NCBI RefSeq assembly: GCF_003627955.1
Contig: NZ_RBWS01000019.1
Span: 1-64,000, forward strand
From: Sphingobacterium puteale
Lineage (GTDB): Bacteria > Bacteroidota > Bacteroidia > Sphingobacteriales > Sphingobacteriaceae
DNA: 64,000 nt
Reading direction: 5' to 3'
Positions 8,927 through 17,866 of the stretch are shown piece by piece. Position numbers and translations under genes: made by a program. How positions within the stretch are numbered: the first letter of the stretch is position 1; each line of letters begins with the position of its first letter. The notes under the pieces are model-generated. The model was not told where the DNA came from. It saw only the letters and a list, made by a program, of their open reading frames with translations, and did not search any database.

Positions 8927-10330
8927 ATGTTAAAATTTAAATATATTTTGATGGGATCAATAGCATTTGGGTCCTTGTTTGTTTCGTGTGAGAAACAATT
9001 ATTTGAAAGTCCTTATGCACAGTTGGATCCTGCAGAGGCTTTTGCTTCTGCAGATAGAATCGCCAAAACGGCAATTGGAATGTATGATGCATTGCAAAAT
9101 AGAGAGTTTTTGGGTGGAAGAGTGTTGATATATTCTGATATAAGAGGTATTGACTGCGGAGTCCCTTCCAATTTTGGAAATATTCCTAATTTCTCGTTAT
9201 TGCGATCTGATGATCTAATAGTTGAAGACGCATTCATTGGTGGGTATAGAACGATTAACGAAGCAAATTTATTTCTAAAAAATATTGCAATCTATTCAGG
9301 TATAGCTTCGCCAGAAGACGAGGCGAAATATAAAGCCGAAGCAAAATTTATTCGTGCATTAAGTTACTTTTACTTGATAAACCTTTGGGCTCAGCCTTAT
9401 AAATTTACTGCTGATGGCTCGCATTTAGGTGTGCCGTTGGTTCTAGCAGTTTCTGATAAACCCTTTGATCCTTCGAACAGAATCCCTCGTAATACGGTTA
9501 AAGAAGTTTATGACCAAATTATTAAAGATTTAGAAGAGGCATATCCTTCATTGCCAGAAGCTACTAATACTAGAAGCATTTCGGATGTAGGGCGGGCTAC
9601 AAAGGGTGCTGTTGATGCTTTGTTAGCTAGAGTTTATTTATATAAACAGGATTATACTAAAGCATTGGAGTTTGCTAACAAGGTAATTTCTTCTAGTAAA
9701 TACTCTTTGGAAGTGTCTCCAAAAGACATTTTTACTAAATATACAACTCCGGAAAGTATTTTCTCCGTTGCGCATAATGGTTCGGATAATCCGAATACAA
9801 ATCATGCTTTAGGACAACATTATTCTCCTGGATTAAGAGGGGATATTCAAGCAAGTCCTGATTTTGTTAATCTAATGACTACTAATGATTTAAGAAGGAA
9901 AGATCTAATTGTAGATGAAGATGGCGCTTTCTGGAATGGAAAGTTTACCACAATAGGAGACTGGGCTCCTGTGATGAGATATAGTGAAGTATTGTTGACA
10001 AAAGCAGAAGCTTTGGCAAATCTTGCTTCAGGAACTTCTGTTAGTGCAGAGGCGCTTACTATAGTAAATCAAGTACGACATAGATCTGATGCTTCAACTT
10101 CTATAGTTGCTTCCGCCAAAAGTGAGTTGATTTCAAAAATTTTACAAGAAAGAAGAATCGAATTAGCTTTTGAAGGACATGGAACATTTGAATTCCTAAG
10201 AACAGGGAGAGATATTCCTGCTCATGGAACTGCCAAAGAACAGAAATGGGGCGCAACTACTGTCGTATTACCATTTCCGCAAGCTGAGGTTCAACAGAAT
10301 CCTAATCTTGTTCAAAATCCTGGATACTAA
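8927..10330 (+). CDS. SusD/RagB-family surface lipoprotein
   Basis: A 467-residue SusD-type lipoprotein with lipobox 'FVSC', the cysteine near residue 21. It shows the classical SusD layout: an N-terminal TPR-like helical half ('EAKFIRALSYFYLINLWAQPY', 'ALLARVYLYKQDYTKALEFANKV') and a C-terminal half with 'MRYSEVLLTKAEAL' and 'ILQERRIELAFEGHGTFEFLRTGRDI', ending with the usual 'LPFPQAEVQQNPNLVQNPGY'. It is co-transcribed with the SusC 10 bp upstream. Length is slightly below most SusD proteins but no domain is obviously missing. Confidence 0.95.
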   Translation: MLKFKYILMGSIAFGSLFVSCEKQLFESPYAQLDPAEAFASADRIAKTAIGMYDALQNREFLGGRVLIYSDIRGIDCGVPSNFGNIPNFSLLRSDDLIVEDAFIGGYRTINEANLFLKNIAIYSGIASPEDEAKYKAEAKFIRALSYFYLINLWAQPYKFTADGSHLGVPLVLAVSDKPFDPSNRIPRNTVKEVYDQIIKDLEEAYPSLPEATNTRSISDVGRATKGAVDALLARVYLYKQDYTKALEFANKVISSSKYSLEVSPKDIFTKYTTPESIFSVAHNGSDNPNTNHALGQHYSPGLRGDIQASPDFVNLMTTNDLRRKDLIVDEDGAFWNGKFTTIGDWAPVMRYSEVLLTKAEALANLASGTSVSAEALTIVNQVRHRSDASTSIVASAKSELISKILQERRIELAFEGHGTFEFLRTGRDIPAHGTAKEQKWGATTVVLPFPQAEVQQNPNLVQNPGY

Positions 10331-10350
10331 TATTCCTTTGTTTTGTAATA

Positions 10351-10387
10351 ATAATTGCCATCCCTTATCAAAAGGGATGGCAATTAT
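10351..10387 (+). terminator. Rho-independent terminator after second SusC/SusD pair
   Basis: A perfect 16-bp stem, 'ataattgccatccctt' (10351-10366) with 'aagggatggcaattat' (10372-10387), and a five-base loop, followed by 'gttttg'. Confidence 0.9.
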
Positions 10388-10672
10388 GTTTTGTGGCTAT
10401 TTAATCTTGATGTATTATTACCAAATCATTAATTTTATGTGTACAAATTAATAGTCTAACAATTTATTAATACTAACTTAACATTGAGAATCTATTTTTA
10501 CGGCATTGAAATAAGAGGACTTATAATATTTAATCAGAACCTGTAATCCTCTTAAGATTCATTCATTATATTAGAGATTATTATAATACCAATGAACCAT
10601 CTGGACATAAGATCTGTTTATAGACATGTTCGCAAGTTCTGATGATATCCATTGCTACAAAAAAGTTATTCA
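10388..10672. other. Intergenic region before porin gene
   Basis: AT-rich non-coding stretch. It contains an inverted repeat 'taagagga' (10512-10519) / 'tcctctta' (10547-10554). No clear TTTG/TAnnTTTG pair was found and nothing else is recognisable. Confidence 0.4.
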
Positions 10673-11908
10673 ATGAAAAAAGCACTTTTACTCGCAACTC
10701 TGATCGGTCCGGCAGTAGCCATGGCGCAAAATAACAATGCGCCCTCAAGTTATGATCCACACGATATCAAAATCACAGGGTACCTTCAGACACAGTTTCA
10801 AAAGGCGCAATCTCCAGGAATAACTTCGTTCTCCGGTGGTGATTTTTCCAAGAACTCGGACAATCGTTTTATGATCCGACGTGGCCGCCTTAAGATCGAC
10901 CGGGTGGATACCTATTCAAGTATTGTATTCCAACTCGATGCGACTCAGGACGGCGTGCAGTTAATGGATGCTTTTATCCAATTGAGACATCCTGATCAGA
11001 AAGGCTTAAGTCTTACAGCCGGTCTCTTCAACAGACCCTTTGGTTATTCCATCGTTTACTCCTCAGGTTATCGTGATTTCCCGGAAAGAGCACGTGTTTT
11101 TCAAACTTTAATGCCACGGGAGCGTGATCTTGGCGGGATGGTCAGCTATCACCCTGGGGGTAAAGTGAAATTCTTGAATTTAGACCTCGCCCTGGTAAAT
11201 GGAAGTGGACACTCAGCAAAAGACTATGATTCCAAAAAAGATCTGATCGGAAACTTAGCTTTTAAATTCGATAGTCTTGCCGATGAGAGATTGCACCTTG
11301 GTTTTGGGGGCTCTTTCTATAAAGGATCTGTCCGTAACGACACAAAGACTTATTATACCTCTAATGGAGCCGGTTATATTGCGCATACCAGCGATGAGAA
11401 TGAAGGCAAAGGAATTGGCAGAAATTACTATGGGGCAAACTTACAGATTGAACTGGACAACAGCTTTGGAAAATCCAGCTTCAAAACAGAATATGTCGCT
11501 GGCGACCAGCCCGGTGTCGCAGGAGGGGCGGATATCAAAGGCCCGTATGCCAGCAGAAGTTTTACGACACAGCCGACAACGGATTTGTACCAACGGAAAT
11601 TTAACGGTTATTACCTTTGGTTTACGCAGGAAATCGCAAAAACAGGTGTGACAGCTTTGTTAGCTTACGATGTGTATGATCCCAATACAAAGGCAAGCGG
11701 AATGACCATCGGAATGCCTGATAATTTTACGGCCGATGGAGATGTAAAATTCAGTACATTGGGTTACGGTGTTGCTTATCAGATCAGCAATCGTCTGAAA
11801 CTTACCGTCTATAACGAGCATGTAACCAATGAGGCGACTAGTTTGCCGAATTTTTCTGATGATCTCAAAGACAACGTTTTTACAACGCGCTTGCTATACA
11901 GATGGTAG
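10673..11908 (+). CDS. Phosphate-selective porin O/P-type outer-membrane channel
   Basis: I start the gene at the second ATG (10673), which gives 'MKKALLLATLIGPAVAMAQ', a standard signal peptide; the upstream ATG at 10652 would add seven residues ahead of it. The mature part resembles the OprO/OprP porin family: 'KITGYLQTQFQ', 'NRFMIRRGRLKIDRVDTYSSIVFQLDAT', 'LSLTAGLFNRPFGY' and a C-terminal beta strand 'NVFTTRLLYRW' ending in an aromatic residue. It would form a 16-18-strand barrel for small anions or sugars; substrate specificity is not visible. It stands alone, converging on the Crp-like gene at 12022. Confidence 0.85.
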   Translation: MKKALLLATLIGPAVAMAQNNNAPSSYDPHDIKITGYLQTQFQKAQSPGITSFSGGDFSKNSDNRFMIRRGRLKIDRVDTYSSIVFQLDATQDGVQLMDAFIQLRHPDQKGLSLTAGLFNRPFGYSIVYSSGYRDFPERARVFQTLMPRERDLGGMVSYHPGGKVKFLNLDLALVNGSGHSAKDYDSKKDLIGNLAFKFDSLADERLHLGFGGSFYKGSVRNDTKTYYTSNGAGYIAHTSDENEGKGIGRNYYGANLQIELDNSFGKSSFKTEYVAGDQPGVAGGADIKGPYASRSFTTQPTTDLYQRKFNGYYLWFTQEIAKTGVTALLAYDVYDPNTKASGMTIGMPDNFTADGDVKFSTLGYGVAYQISNRLKLTVYNEHVTNEATSLPNFSDDLKDNVFTTRLLYRW

Positions 11909-12021
11909 ATTAAATGAGGTAATAACTGACATTTCATATCGCAAAACCACAGTTTGATGTATGGTTCCGTGACAGCCCGCCGGCTTCACGGCGGATGTTG
12001 GCCCGCTATGAATAGTATCCT

Positions 12022-12591
12022 TTATACGATATTTTTTCGGATGCGGCTTAAGGATGAAGCGGTAATGCCCAGATAGGAAGCCAGCATCGCTAAAGGCACT
12101 CGGTTTGCCAGCCCGGGATAGAGCTTTAGAAACAGCAGATAGCGCTCTCTGGCGTCGAGATTCATCATCGTATTTGCTGTTTTTAACTTGCTTTCAATGA
12201 CAAAACCGTACAGCTTAGCCATCAGTAAGGGCCAGATTTTGATCTCTTTTTCCAACAGCAGAAAATTATGGATATCAAGGCTCCATAGCTGTGCATCTGT
12301 TATGGATTCGATATAATCGTTGGACGGAGTACGGTCCAGAAAACTTTGAAAATCGCCGATAAATCGGCCTTCGTAGATAAAGTATCTTGTAAAATCGTCG
12401 CCTTTATTATTGTAATAAAGGGAACGAAATACACCGCTTTCTACAAAAGCTATACTATTGGTAACCTTTCCACAGGCGACAAAATAGGTCGCTTTTGGAG
12501 TAGTCTTCTTCTCAAAGGCCTGCCTGATCAGGCCTTCCTCCCGCTTATCAAGTTGACCAAATTTTCGGATATAGGCTAAAAGCTGCTCCAT
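12022..12591 (-). CDS. Crp/Fnr-family transcriptional regulator
   Basis: 189 residues: a cyclic-nucleotide-binding-like beta-roll (about 10-115, 'FVESGVFRSLYYNNKGDDFTRYF') and a short C-terminal helix-turn-helix, 'LAMLASYLGITASSLSRIRK'. This is the compact Bacteroidota branch of Crp/Fnr proteins, which usually lacks a complete cAMP pocket. It begins 10 bp after the stop of the PurA-like gene on the same strand, so the two are probably co-transcribed. The effector is unknown. Confidence 0.88.
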   Translation of the reverse strand: MEQLLAYIRKFGQLDKREEGLIRQAFEKKTTPKATYFVACGKVTNSIAFVESGVFRSLYYNNKGDDFTRYFIYEGRFIGDFQSFLDRTPSNDYIESITDAQLWSLDIHNFLLLEKEIKIWPLLMAKLYGFVIESKLKTANTMMNLDARERYLLFLKLYPGLANRVPLAMLASYLGITASSLSRIRKNIV

Positions 12592-12601
12592 AATACGTGC
12601 A

Positions 12602-13876
12602 TTAATTACCTAAGATAATCATTTCTTCCCGTTGCGGTCCAGTGGATAGATATTTTACGGAGATCTTTAACTCCTCTTCCAAAAAGGAGATAAATAGTTT
12701 CAGTTCTTTCGGAACTTGTGCCTGCTGGTTGATTTTATTCAGGGGTGTATCCCACCCGTCAAAAAATTTCCAGACTGGCCGCGCAGCATCGTCCACAAAA
12801 GATGGAGCGGCTAAGGTTTTTGTGTTGCCATTTATCTCATAGGCTGTGCAAATCGGTACTTCGGACATGCCGTTTAAAATGTCAGCCTTTGTCAGGACAA
12901 GATCGGTCACGCCGTTTAACATGACCGCATATTTTAATGCAGGAAGGTCTAGCCAGCCCACCCTCCGGGGTCGTTTGGTGTTGGATCCAAATTCGCCTCC
13001 TTTTTCACGTAGTTCATCAGCAAGGGGGCCTGTTAGCTCTGTTGGAAATAGACCGTTTCCCACACGTGTGCAATAGGCCTTGGTAACTCCATAGATCTTA
13101 TCAACTAGTCTGGGCGACACACCCAAACCTACACATGCTGCGGAGGCAATGGTATTTGAGGAGGTGACATAGGGGTAGCTACCATGATCAATGTCCAATA
13201 AAGTGGCCTGAGCACCTTCAGCCAATACTTTTTTATTGTTGCTGAGTGCTTCATTGATGATAATTTCGGTATCCGTAATCTGTAGCTTTTTTAAAAAATT
13301 ACATGCGTTCAGAAAATTATCAAATAATTCTTGTACTGCCGGAATATCCTGCCCCAGAGCTTGCAGCTCAAGGTGCTGCTTTTTTAGGATCTGGAACACG
13401 TCTGCTTCGAAATTGTTGGAGAGTATATCACCAACACGTACATTGTGTCGGAGTATTTTATTGGAATAGGTGGGGGCAATGCCATTTTTTGTTGTTCCGA
13501 TAGTACGGTATTGTGGGGATTCTTCGAAATACATATCCCAGTACCTGTAGGTAGGTAATACAAGATGGGCCTTTGCTGATAGGATAATCCGATGGATTAA
13601 ATCGGCATCAGACAGATCGGCTTGAAGCTGTTCCACTTCCGCCCGAAGTGCCAAAGCATCGATGACCACACCGGTACCGATGATATTTTTGATATGGGGA
13701 TAAAAGATTCCTGAGGGCAGCAGTTTGAGTGTGACACGTTTGCCTTTATGGTAAATGCTATGCCCCGCGTTTGCCCCACCATTAAACCGGGCGATAATGT
13801 CATAATCACGGCTGATCAGATCAATGATTTTTCCTTTTCCTTCATCTCCCCACTGGAGTCCAATTAAAATATCCAT
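12602..13876 (-). CDS. purA: Adenylosuccinate synthetase-like ligase (PurA family, probable paralogue)
   Basis: PurA joins IMP and aspartate using GTP in AMP synthesis. I start at 13876 ('MDILIGLQWGDEGKGK'), because the upstream extension of the frame is not PurA-like. The 424 residues include the catalytic loop GDEGKGK (10-16, Asp11 as base), 'GGANAGH' with His39, the 'LDIDHGSYPYVTSSN' segment and the guanine-site 'LSTGPQRE' (410-417). The aspartate loop reads 'SNTKRPRRVGW', where ordinary PurA has 'TTGRxRRxGW', so a conserved Gly is Lys. It sits with a Crp-like gene rather than purine genes. It could be housekeeping PurA or a paralogue with a shifted amino-acid substrate. The phage PurZ branch is unlikely because Asp11 is kept. 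Confidence 0.85.
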   Translation of the reverse strand: MDILIGLQWGDEGKGKIIDLISRDYDIIARFNGGANAGHSIYHKGKRVTLKLLPSGIFYPHIKNIIGTGVVIDALALRAEVEQLQADLSDADLIHRIILSAKAHLVLPTYRYWDMYFEESPQYRTIGTTKNGIAPTYSNKILRHNVRVGDILSNNFEADVFQILKKQHLELQALGQDIPAVQELFDNFLNACNFLKKLQITDTEIIINEALSNNKKVLAEGAQATLLDIDHGSYPYVTSSNTIASAACVGLGVSPRLVDKIYGVTKAYCTRVGNGLFPTELTGPLADELREKGGEFGSNTKRPRRVGWLDLPALKYAVMLNGVTDLVLTKADILNGMSEVPICTAYEINGNTKTLAAPSFVDDAARPVWKFFDGWDTPLNKINQQAQVPKELKLFISFLEEELKISVKYLSTGPQREEMIILGN

Positions 13877-14003
13877 ATTGCTTGTTGTATTGAATTGATG
13901 GAACAAAACTAGGGCATAGCGCGAAAGGGACAATTGCCATTTGGCAAAAAGACAAATGAGGGCATTTACTCTTTGAAAAATTTGCCGGAGAAACAAAGCG
14001 GGT

Positions 14004-14585
14004 TTAAGCTTGTCTTTGTCCGAGCTGTTTGATTTTTTGCAGCCATTTATCCCGCTTTGTCGCATCGGAAGTCTTTATAATTCCGAGGTATGTCACTTTT
14101 ACAGGCGATATACCGCAAAATAGCAAGGTTGATCTTTTGAGTTGATTGACACTCGGCCTGACATAGATAAGGGCATAATACCAACCGGGTTGATCTAATG
14201 TGGTGATAATCCGCGCAGATTTTCCTTTGAGTAATTTGTCCCAAAAAAGAGAGTTTTCACGGTATTGGAACGCAAAACCGGGCAAAAAGAGCCTATCGAT
14301 AAAACCTTTCATGATAGCCGGAAGACCGCCCCACCAAACGGGATGTACCCAAACTAAATGATCTGCCCATTGGATATCTTCCCAGGCTTTCAGGAGGTCG
14401 GGTTCGAGCGCTGTTCGCTTCTGGTACCCAAACTGAAGATTGGGATTAAAATTCAGATCAGCAATATTAATCGAACGGACTTCTGCTCCAGCTTCTTCAG
14501 CGCCTTTTTTGTATGCTGCCGCAATACCAAAGTTGAAGGATTCCCTATTGGGGTGACCGTTGATGACAAGTATTTTCTTCATCAT
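14004..14585 (-). CDS. NAD(P)H:quinone reductase-like flavodoxin-fold protein
   Basis: About 194 residues from the double ATG at 14585/14582; the longer frame from 14606 adds a non-conserved leader. The protein begins 'MMKKILVINGHPNRESFN', and 'VWVHPVWWGGLPAIMKGFIDRLF' is diagnostic for the flavodoxin_2 family (NQO1, KefF, MdaB-like enzymes) that reduce quinones or nitro compounds with two electrons and FAD or FMN. It lies 60 bp downstream of a Crp/Fnr-like gene on the same strand, which may regulate it under redox stress. Confidence 0.9.
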   Translation of the reverse strand: MMKKILVINGHPNRESFNFGIAAAYKKGAEEAGAEVRSINIADLNFNPNLQFGYQKRTALEPDLLKAWEDIQWADHLVWVHPVWWGGLPAIMKGFIDRLFLPGFAFQYRENSLFWDKLLKGKSARIITTLDQPGWYYALIYVRPSVNQLKRSTLLFCGISPVKVTYLGIIKTSDATKRDKWLQKIKQLGQRQA

Positions 14586-14644
14586 GTTATTCTTCTGATA
14601 ACACAAAAGTAGAGGTACTGGTCCTTGAATTATAGGACAAATGT

Positions 14645-15220
14645 CTAAAAAGTGATTTCGCTTCGGATTCGGCTTAAATGCCGTTGTGTAATGCCCAGAT
14701 AAGAGGCTAAATATTGTAGCGGTATTTGTTGGACAAATTCGGGTTGATCTCGAAGTAAGACCGTATAGCGTTGCAAAGCTGTTTCTTTCTGTAATTGAAA
14801 GATGCGTTTTTCAAGTTCCAGATATTGTTGCTCAGCGATCATTTTGAGGTACTTTGTCCAAACTAGACTTTCATCAGCAAGTTTGTCAATAGCGCTCTTT
14901 TTGATGACCCATAATTCGGCGGGAGAGAGGGCCTGCATGGTTTCAACACTTGGTCCTCCGGTGATAAAAGAAGAGTAGGCCGCGATTAGGCTGTTGGGAA
15001 ATCGGAAACAATAGGTGACATCTTCTGCGCTTGAGGTACTGTAATACGAACGAAAGACTCCGGATGCAATGAACGCGACCTCATTACAGGGTTGATTTTC
15101 TTTGACAAAAAAATCGTTCTTGTTCAGTCTTTTATATTCAAAAAGCTGAACAATCTGGTCAATTTCTTCCGGATTGAAGAGGCCTAATGACTGAAAATAA
15201 GCTGCTATCATAAGTGCCAA
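14645..15220 (-). CDS. Crp/Fnr-family transcriptional regulator
   Basis: 191 residues (or 188 from the ATG at 15211). An N-terminal cNMP-binding-like beta-roll ('NEVAFIASGVFRSYYSTSSAEDVTYCF') is followed by the helix-turn-helix 'LQYLASYLGITQRHLSRIR'. It is the same compact type as the regulator at 12022 and shares the LASYLGIT...LSRIR recognition region, so the two may bind similar sites. It precedes the quinone reductase-like gene and follows the DinB-fold gene on the same strand, 30 bp away. Confidence 0.88.
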   Translation of the reverse strand: MALMIAAYFQSLGLFNPEEIDQIVQLFEYKRLNKNDFFVKENQPCNEVAFIASGVFRSYYSTSSAEDVTYCFRFPNSLIAAYSSFITGGPSVETMQALSPAELWVIKKSAIDKLADESLVWTKYLKMIAEQQYLELEKRIFQLQKETALQRYTVLLRDQPEFVQQIPLQYLASYLGITQRHLSRIRSEITF

Positions 15221-15250
15221 AATTAGCTAAATTTCCTTCGATAATGCGAT

Positions 15251-15718
15251 TTATTGGCTGATCATTTTCTTTATCAGGACAATTTGTCCCAAATGATAAT
15301 AACTGTGTTCAATCACACCCTCAATATTCCTGAGATAGGATCCATATTTTTCCTCAAAGAAAGGCTGGTCAAAAATTTCTGCATCAAGTTGTTCGACTTT
15401 ATCGGCAAAAAGCGCTGCATTTGTCAAAAAATCAGACCGAAGTTTATCCCAATCGTTCTTTTCAGTTATTTCAGGCAGGTCGAAACTGTATTTGTCACTG
15501 ATTTCCAGTTTTCCTGTTTCAAGCGCCGCAAGCAGTCCCCTTAAATAGTAATTGATATGATAAGTAAGGGCCGCAATTGTATTTAAATCCTTGATCTTGA
15601 AGATCGCCTGTTGCCAACTGATATCCGACAGTTGTTCCTGATAATTGGTATTTGCAATCCAATGACCGCTTAATAAAACTTCTCTAAGTCTGTTTGCAAT
15701 GAAGGAATTTCTATCCAT
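15251..15718 (-). CDS. DinB-fold metal-binding protein
   Basis: 155 residues predicted to form the four-helix DinB/YfiT-like bundle. Candidate metal ligands are the histidines in 'AALTYHINYY' and 'EHSYYHLGQIVLIKK', the usual positions in this superfamily. Members include thiol-dependent transferases and many uncharacterised proteins; the reaction here is not predictable. It is first in a minus-strand run with the Crp-like regulator and the quinone reductase-like enzyme, suggesting a stress or detoxification unit. Confidence 0.75.
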   Translation of the reverse strand: MDRNSFIANRLREVLLSGHWIANTNYQEQLSDISWQQAIFKIKDLNTIAALTYHINYYLRGLLAALETGKLEISDKYSFDLPEITEKNDWDKLRSDFLTNAALFADKVEQLDAEIFDQPFFEEKYGSYLRNIEGVIEHSYYHLGQIVLIKKMISQ

Positions 15719-15852
15719 GACTTATTATGTGGTTTATTGATTAGTTTCTTCCTTCGCTAATTTACATACAATTTCCTTATTCTTCATCTTGGGTTAATCT
15801 CTTGTTAATAAGACTTTTGTTCTTTTGTTCAATTCATTGTTACCAGGAGATC

Positions 15853-16473
15853 ATGTTTGCACTAACCGGAAAAGATTTAAAGAATGTTTGGGACCAATTT
15901 GTGGAAGATGAATGTGAGGAGTCATTTTATACCTTATATAAACACTATTACCATTATCTTTCCTATTTGGGGCTGAAGAAAAAAATGTCGATGCAGCGCA
16001 TTCAGGACACTATCAATGATGTGTTCTTACAACTGTGGGAGAAAAAAACAGGCAATCGACAAATACGGAATTACCACAATTATATCATCACCGTATTCTT
16101 TCGAAAGCTCTTTCGGAAAGAAACACTTCAACTAACAGATCTGGACTTTACCGAAGAACCACATGATCCGGCTGTCCATCAGTCTGTCGAAGAACAATAT
16201 ATTCGTACAGTAACAACAAACACTGTTGCGCAATTGGTGCAAGAGCACCTGGAACAGCTGGGGGCAAAACAACGTCTGGTCATTTATCAGCGCTTTTTTC
16301 TGGACCTTTCCTATCAAGAGATTGCTGATGCGAATCAAGTTTCTATTCATACCATTTATAATACCATCTATAAATCGCTGGAAAAGATCAAAAATAATCT
16401 ATCCAGTGAACAAGAAATCTTTCTTAAAGTGGCCGTAGGATTGCTTTCTTCATTTTTGTTGATTTTTTCTTAA
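15853..16473 (+). CDS. ECF RNA polymerase sigma factor
   Basis: I start at the ATG at 15853, which has an AGGAG ribosome-binding site 4 bp upstream; the longer frame from 15802 reads into the leader. The 206 residues carry region 2 ('FYTLYKHYYHYLSYLG', 'INDVFLQLWEKK') and region 4 ('LGAKQRLVIYQRFFLDLSYQEIADANQVSIHTIYNTIYKSLEKIK'), with a hydrophobic C-terminal tail 'VAVGLLSSFLLIFS'. FecR follows 60 bp downstream and a TonB-dependent receptor after that, the standard Bacteroidota cell-surface signalling order. Confidence 0.92.
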   Translation: MFALTGKDLKNVWDQFVEDECEESFYTLYKHYYHYLSYLGLKKKMSMQRIQDTINDVFLQLWEKKTGNRQIRNYHNYIITVFFRKLFRKETLQLTDLDFTEEPHDPAVHQSVEEQYIRTVTTNTVAQLVQEHLEQLGAKQRLVIYQRFFLDLSYQEIADANQVSIHTIYNTIYKSLEKIKNNLSSEQEIFLKVAVGLLSSFLLIFS

Positions 16474-16533
16474 AAATAAGTAGTGAAAAAATGATGTCCC
16501 TTGCTCTATTGGATAAATTACAATTAGAGCAGA

Positions 16534-17736
16534 ATGGACGAACTTAATTTACAGGCTTTATTGCGAGATGAATCTTTTATCAACTATTGCAAGAGAACGG
16601 ATAAAGAGGACATCGAGAAATGGGAAAAATGGCTGCAAAAATATCCGGAACATCAACAGTCCATTGGAGAATTAAAGACAACTATCCTGGCATTGGGCTA
16701 TTATTCCGGTGAAGAATCCGTTCAGGCAAATTATTCCCGTTTGCAGCAACAGATAAAAAAGCGTTCTGACCAGCACCGTTTTAAGAAAATTGGCAAAACG
16801 GTCTGGTTTAAAATTGCAGCCGCCTTATTTGCTGTGGGGGCAATTTCACTGTTTTTATTCCGCCAACAAGTTCCTGAAGAAACAATGGCAACCGTCCAAC
16901 AGGTCGGTTCTCCGGGAAAAGATGCTGCAGTGCTCACGTTAAAAGATGGTTCAGTAATTTCTTTGGCAGATATTCGCAAGGGAAGTGTTGTGGCGCTCCA
17001 GGGTGGCGTAGAGATACAAAAGAACAAAGACGGTGAATTGGTCTATCGGGCCGTTGAGCAAGATGTTGCAGCCACTGCTGCGGTCAATAAAATTACAACC
17101 AATCGGGGCAATCAATATCAGGTTATTCTACCCGATGGATCCAAAGCTTTTTTGAATGCAAATTCCACGCTAACCTATCCATTGAAGTTTGCTCAAAATG
17201 CCCGAACTGTGCGTATGACGGGAGAAATTTATTTTGAAATCTCAAAATTGGAAATAGGGACTGGAGCGAATAGAAAACGGATTCCTTTCTATGTGGAAAC
17301 AGCAGAACAAAAAATCGAAGTACTCGGAACTCATTTCAATGTCAATGCTTATCCCGATGAACCTTATACCACGACAACGCTGTTGGAAGGCAGTGTGCGC
17401 GTCACTTCTTTAAAAAGGAATGAATCTGTTTTGTTAAAACCCGGACAAAGGTCATTGTTAAATGAGCGCTTGCGTATAGATGATACCGATAGCTCGCAGG
17501 ATATTGCTTGGACACAGGGCGATTTTGTATTTAAAGGCGAAGAGTTGAGTAGTTTGTTGCGTAAGATTTCGAGGTGGTACAATGTGGATGTGGAGTGCCC
17601 CCAACGATTAGAAAAGCTCAGATTTGATGGTATGGTATCGCGTTCTCAGCCGTTATCCACCATCATTGATATGTTAGAAATCACTGGAAAAGTAAAAATA
17701 AAACTTAATGGAAGGAGGCTTATTGTGATAGATTGA
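16534..17736 (+). CDS. FecR-family anti-sigma factor
   Basis: 400 residues with an N-terminal cytoplasmic sigma-binding region (1-85), one transmembrane helix at about 90-108 ('FKIAAALFAVGAISLFLF'), a periplasmic FecR domain ('NRGNQYQVILPDGSKAFLNA', 'RTVRMTGEIYFEI', 'IEVLGTHFNVNAY') and a C-terminal DUF4974-like domain ('DFVFKGEELSSLLRKISRWYNVDV'). It would hold the ECF sigma factor encoded just upstream until the receptor at 17867 signals ligand arrival through its STN domain. Confidence 0.95.
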   Translation: MDELNLQALLRDESFINYCKRTDKEDIEKWEKWLQKYPEHQQSIGELKTTILALGYYSGEESVQANYSRLQQQIKKRSDQHRFKKIGKTVWFKIAAALFAVGAISLFLFRQQVPEETMATVQQVGSPGKDAAVLTLKDGSVISLADIRKGSVVALQGGVEIQKNKDGELVYRAVEQDVAATAAVNKITTNRGNQYQVILPDGSKAFLNANSTLTYPLKFAQNARTVRMTGEIYFEISKLEIGTGANRKRIPFYVETAEQKIEVLGTHFNVNAYPDEPYTTTTLLEGSVRVTSLKRNESVLLKPGQRSLLNERLRIDDTDSSQDIAWTQGDFVFKGEELSSLLRKISRWYNVDVECPQRLEKLRFDGMVSRSQPLSTIIDMLEITGKVKIKLNGRRLIVID

Positions 17737-17750
17737 CCTATCTAATCATG

Positions 17751-17816
17751 CGATAAGCCAAATGAAAACAACCAAAGGTGCTGGTAACACCTTTGGTCAA
17801 TGTGTTAAGCTTATCG
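17751..17816 (+). promoter_or_regulatory. Nested hairpins between fecR and the TonB receptor gene
   Basis: An outer 8-bp stem, 'cgataagc' (17751-17758) with 'gcttatcg' (17809-17816), encloses an inner perfect 10-bp stem, 'accaaaggtg' (17771-17780) with 'cacctttggt' (17788-17797), loop seven bases. There is no T-run, so it is more likely an mRNA structure or partial attenuator than a full terminator. Confidence 0.45.
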
Positions 17817-17866
17817 ATAACGTTGCGATTCAATAATCATCAAATAATATTAACAACAACAAATAT

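Noticed and set aside
11950..11995. GC-rich hairpin (ccgccg/cggcgg) between convergent porin and Crp genes as a terminator
   Set aside because: Short 6-bp stem with competing pairings and no T-run in either direction; too weak to list.
12602..13876. PurZ-like enzyme for modified-base synthesis
   Set aside because: The catalytic Asp in GDEGKGK is present, whereas PurZ enzymes replace it; no phage replication genes are adjacent.
12602..14065. Longer start for the PurA-like gene (487 codons)
   Set aside because: The extra 63 residues overlap the end of the quinone-reductase-like gene, are not PurA-like, and the family begins at the 'MDILIGLQWGDEGKGK' methionine.
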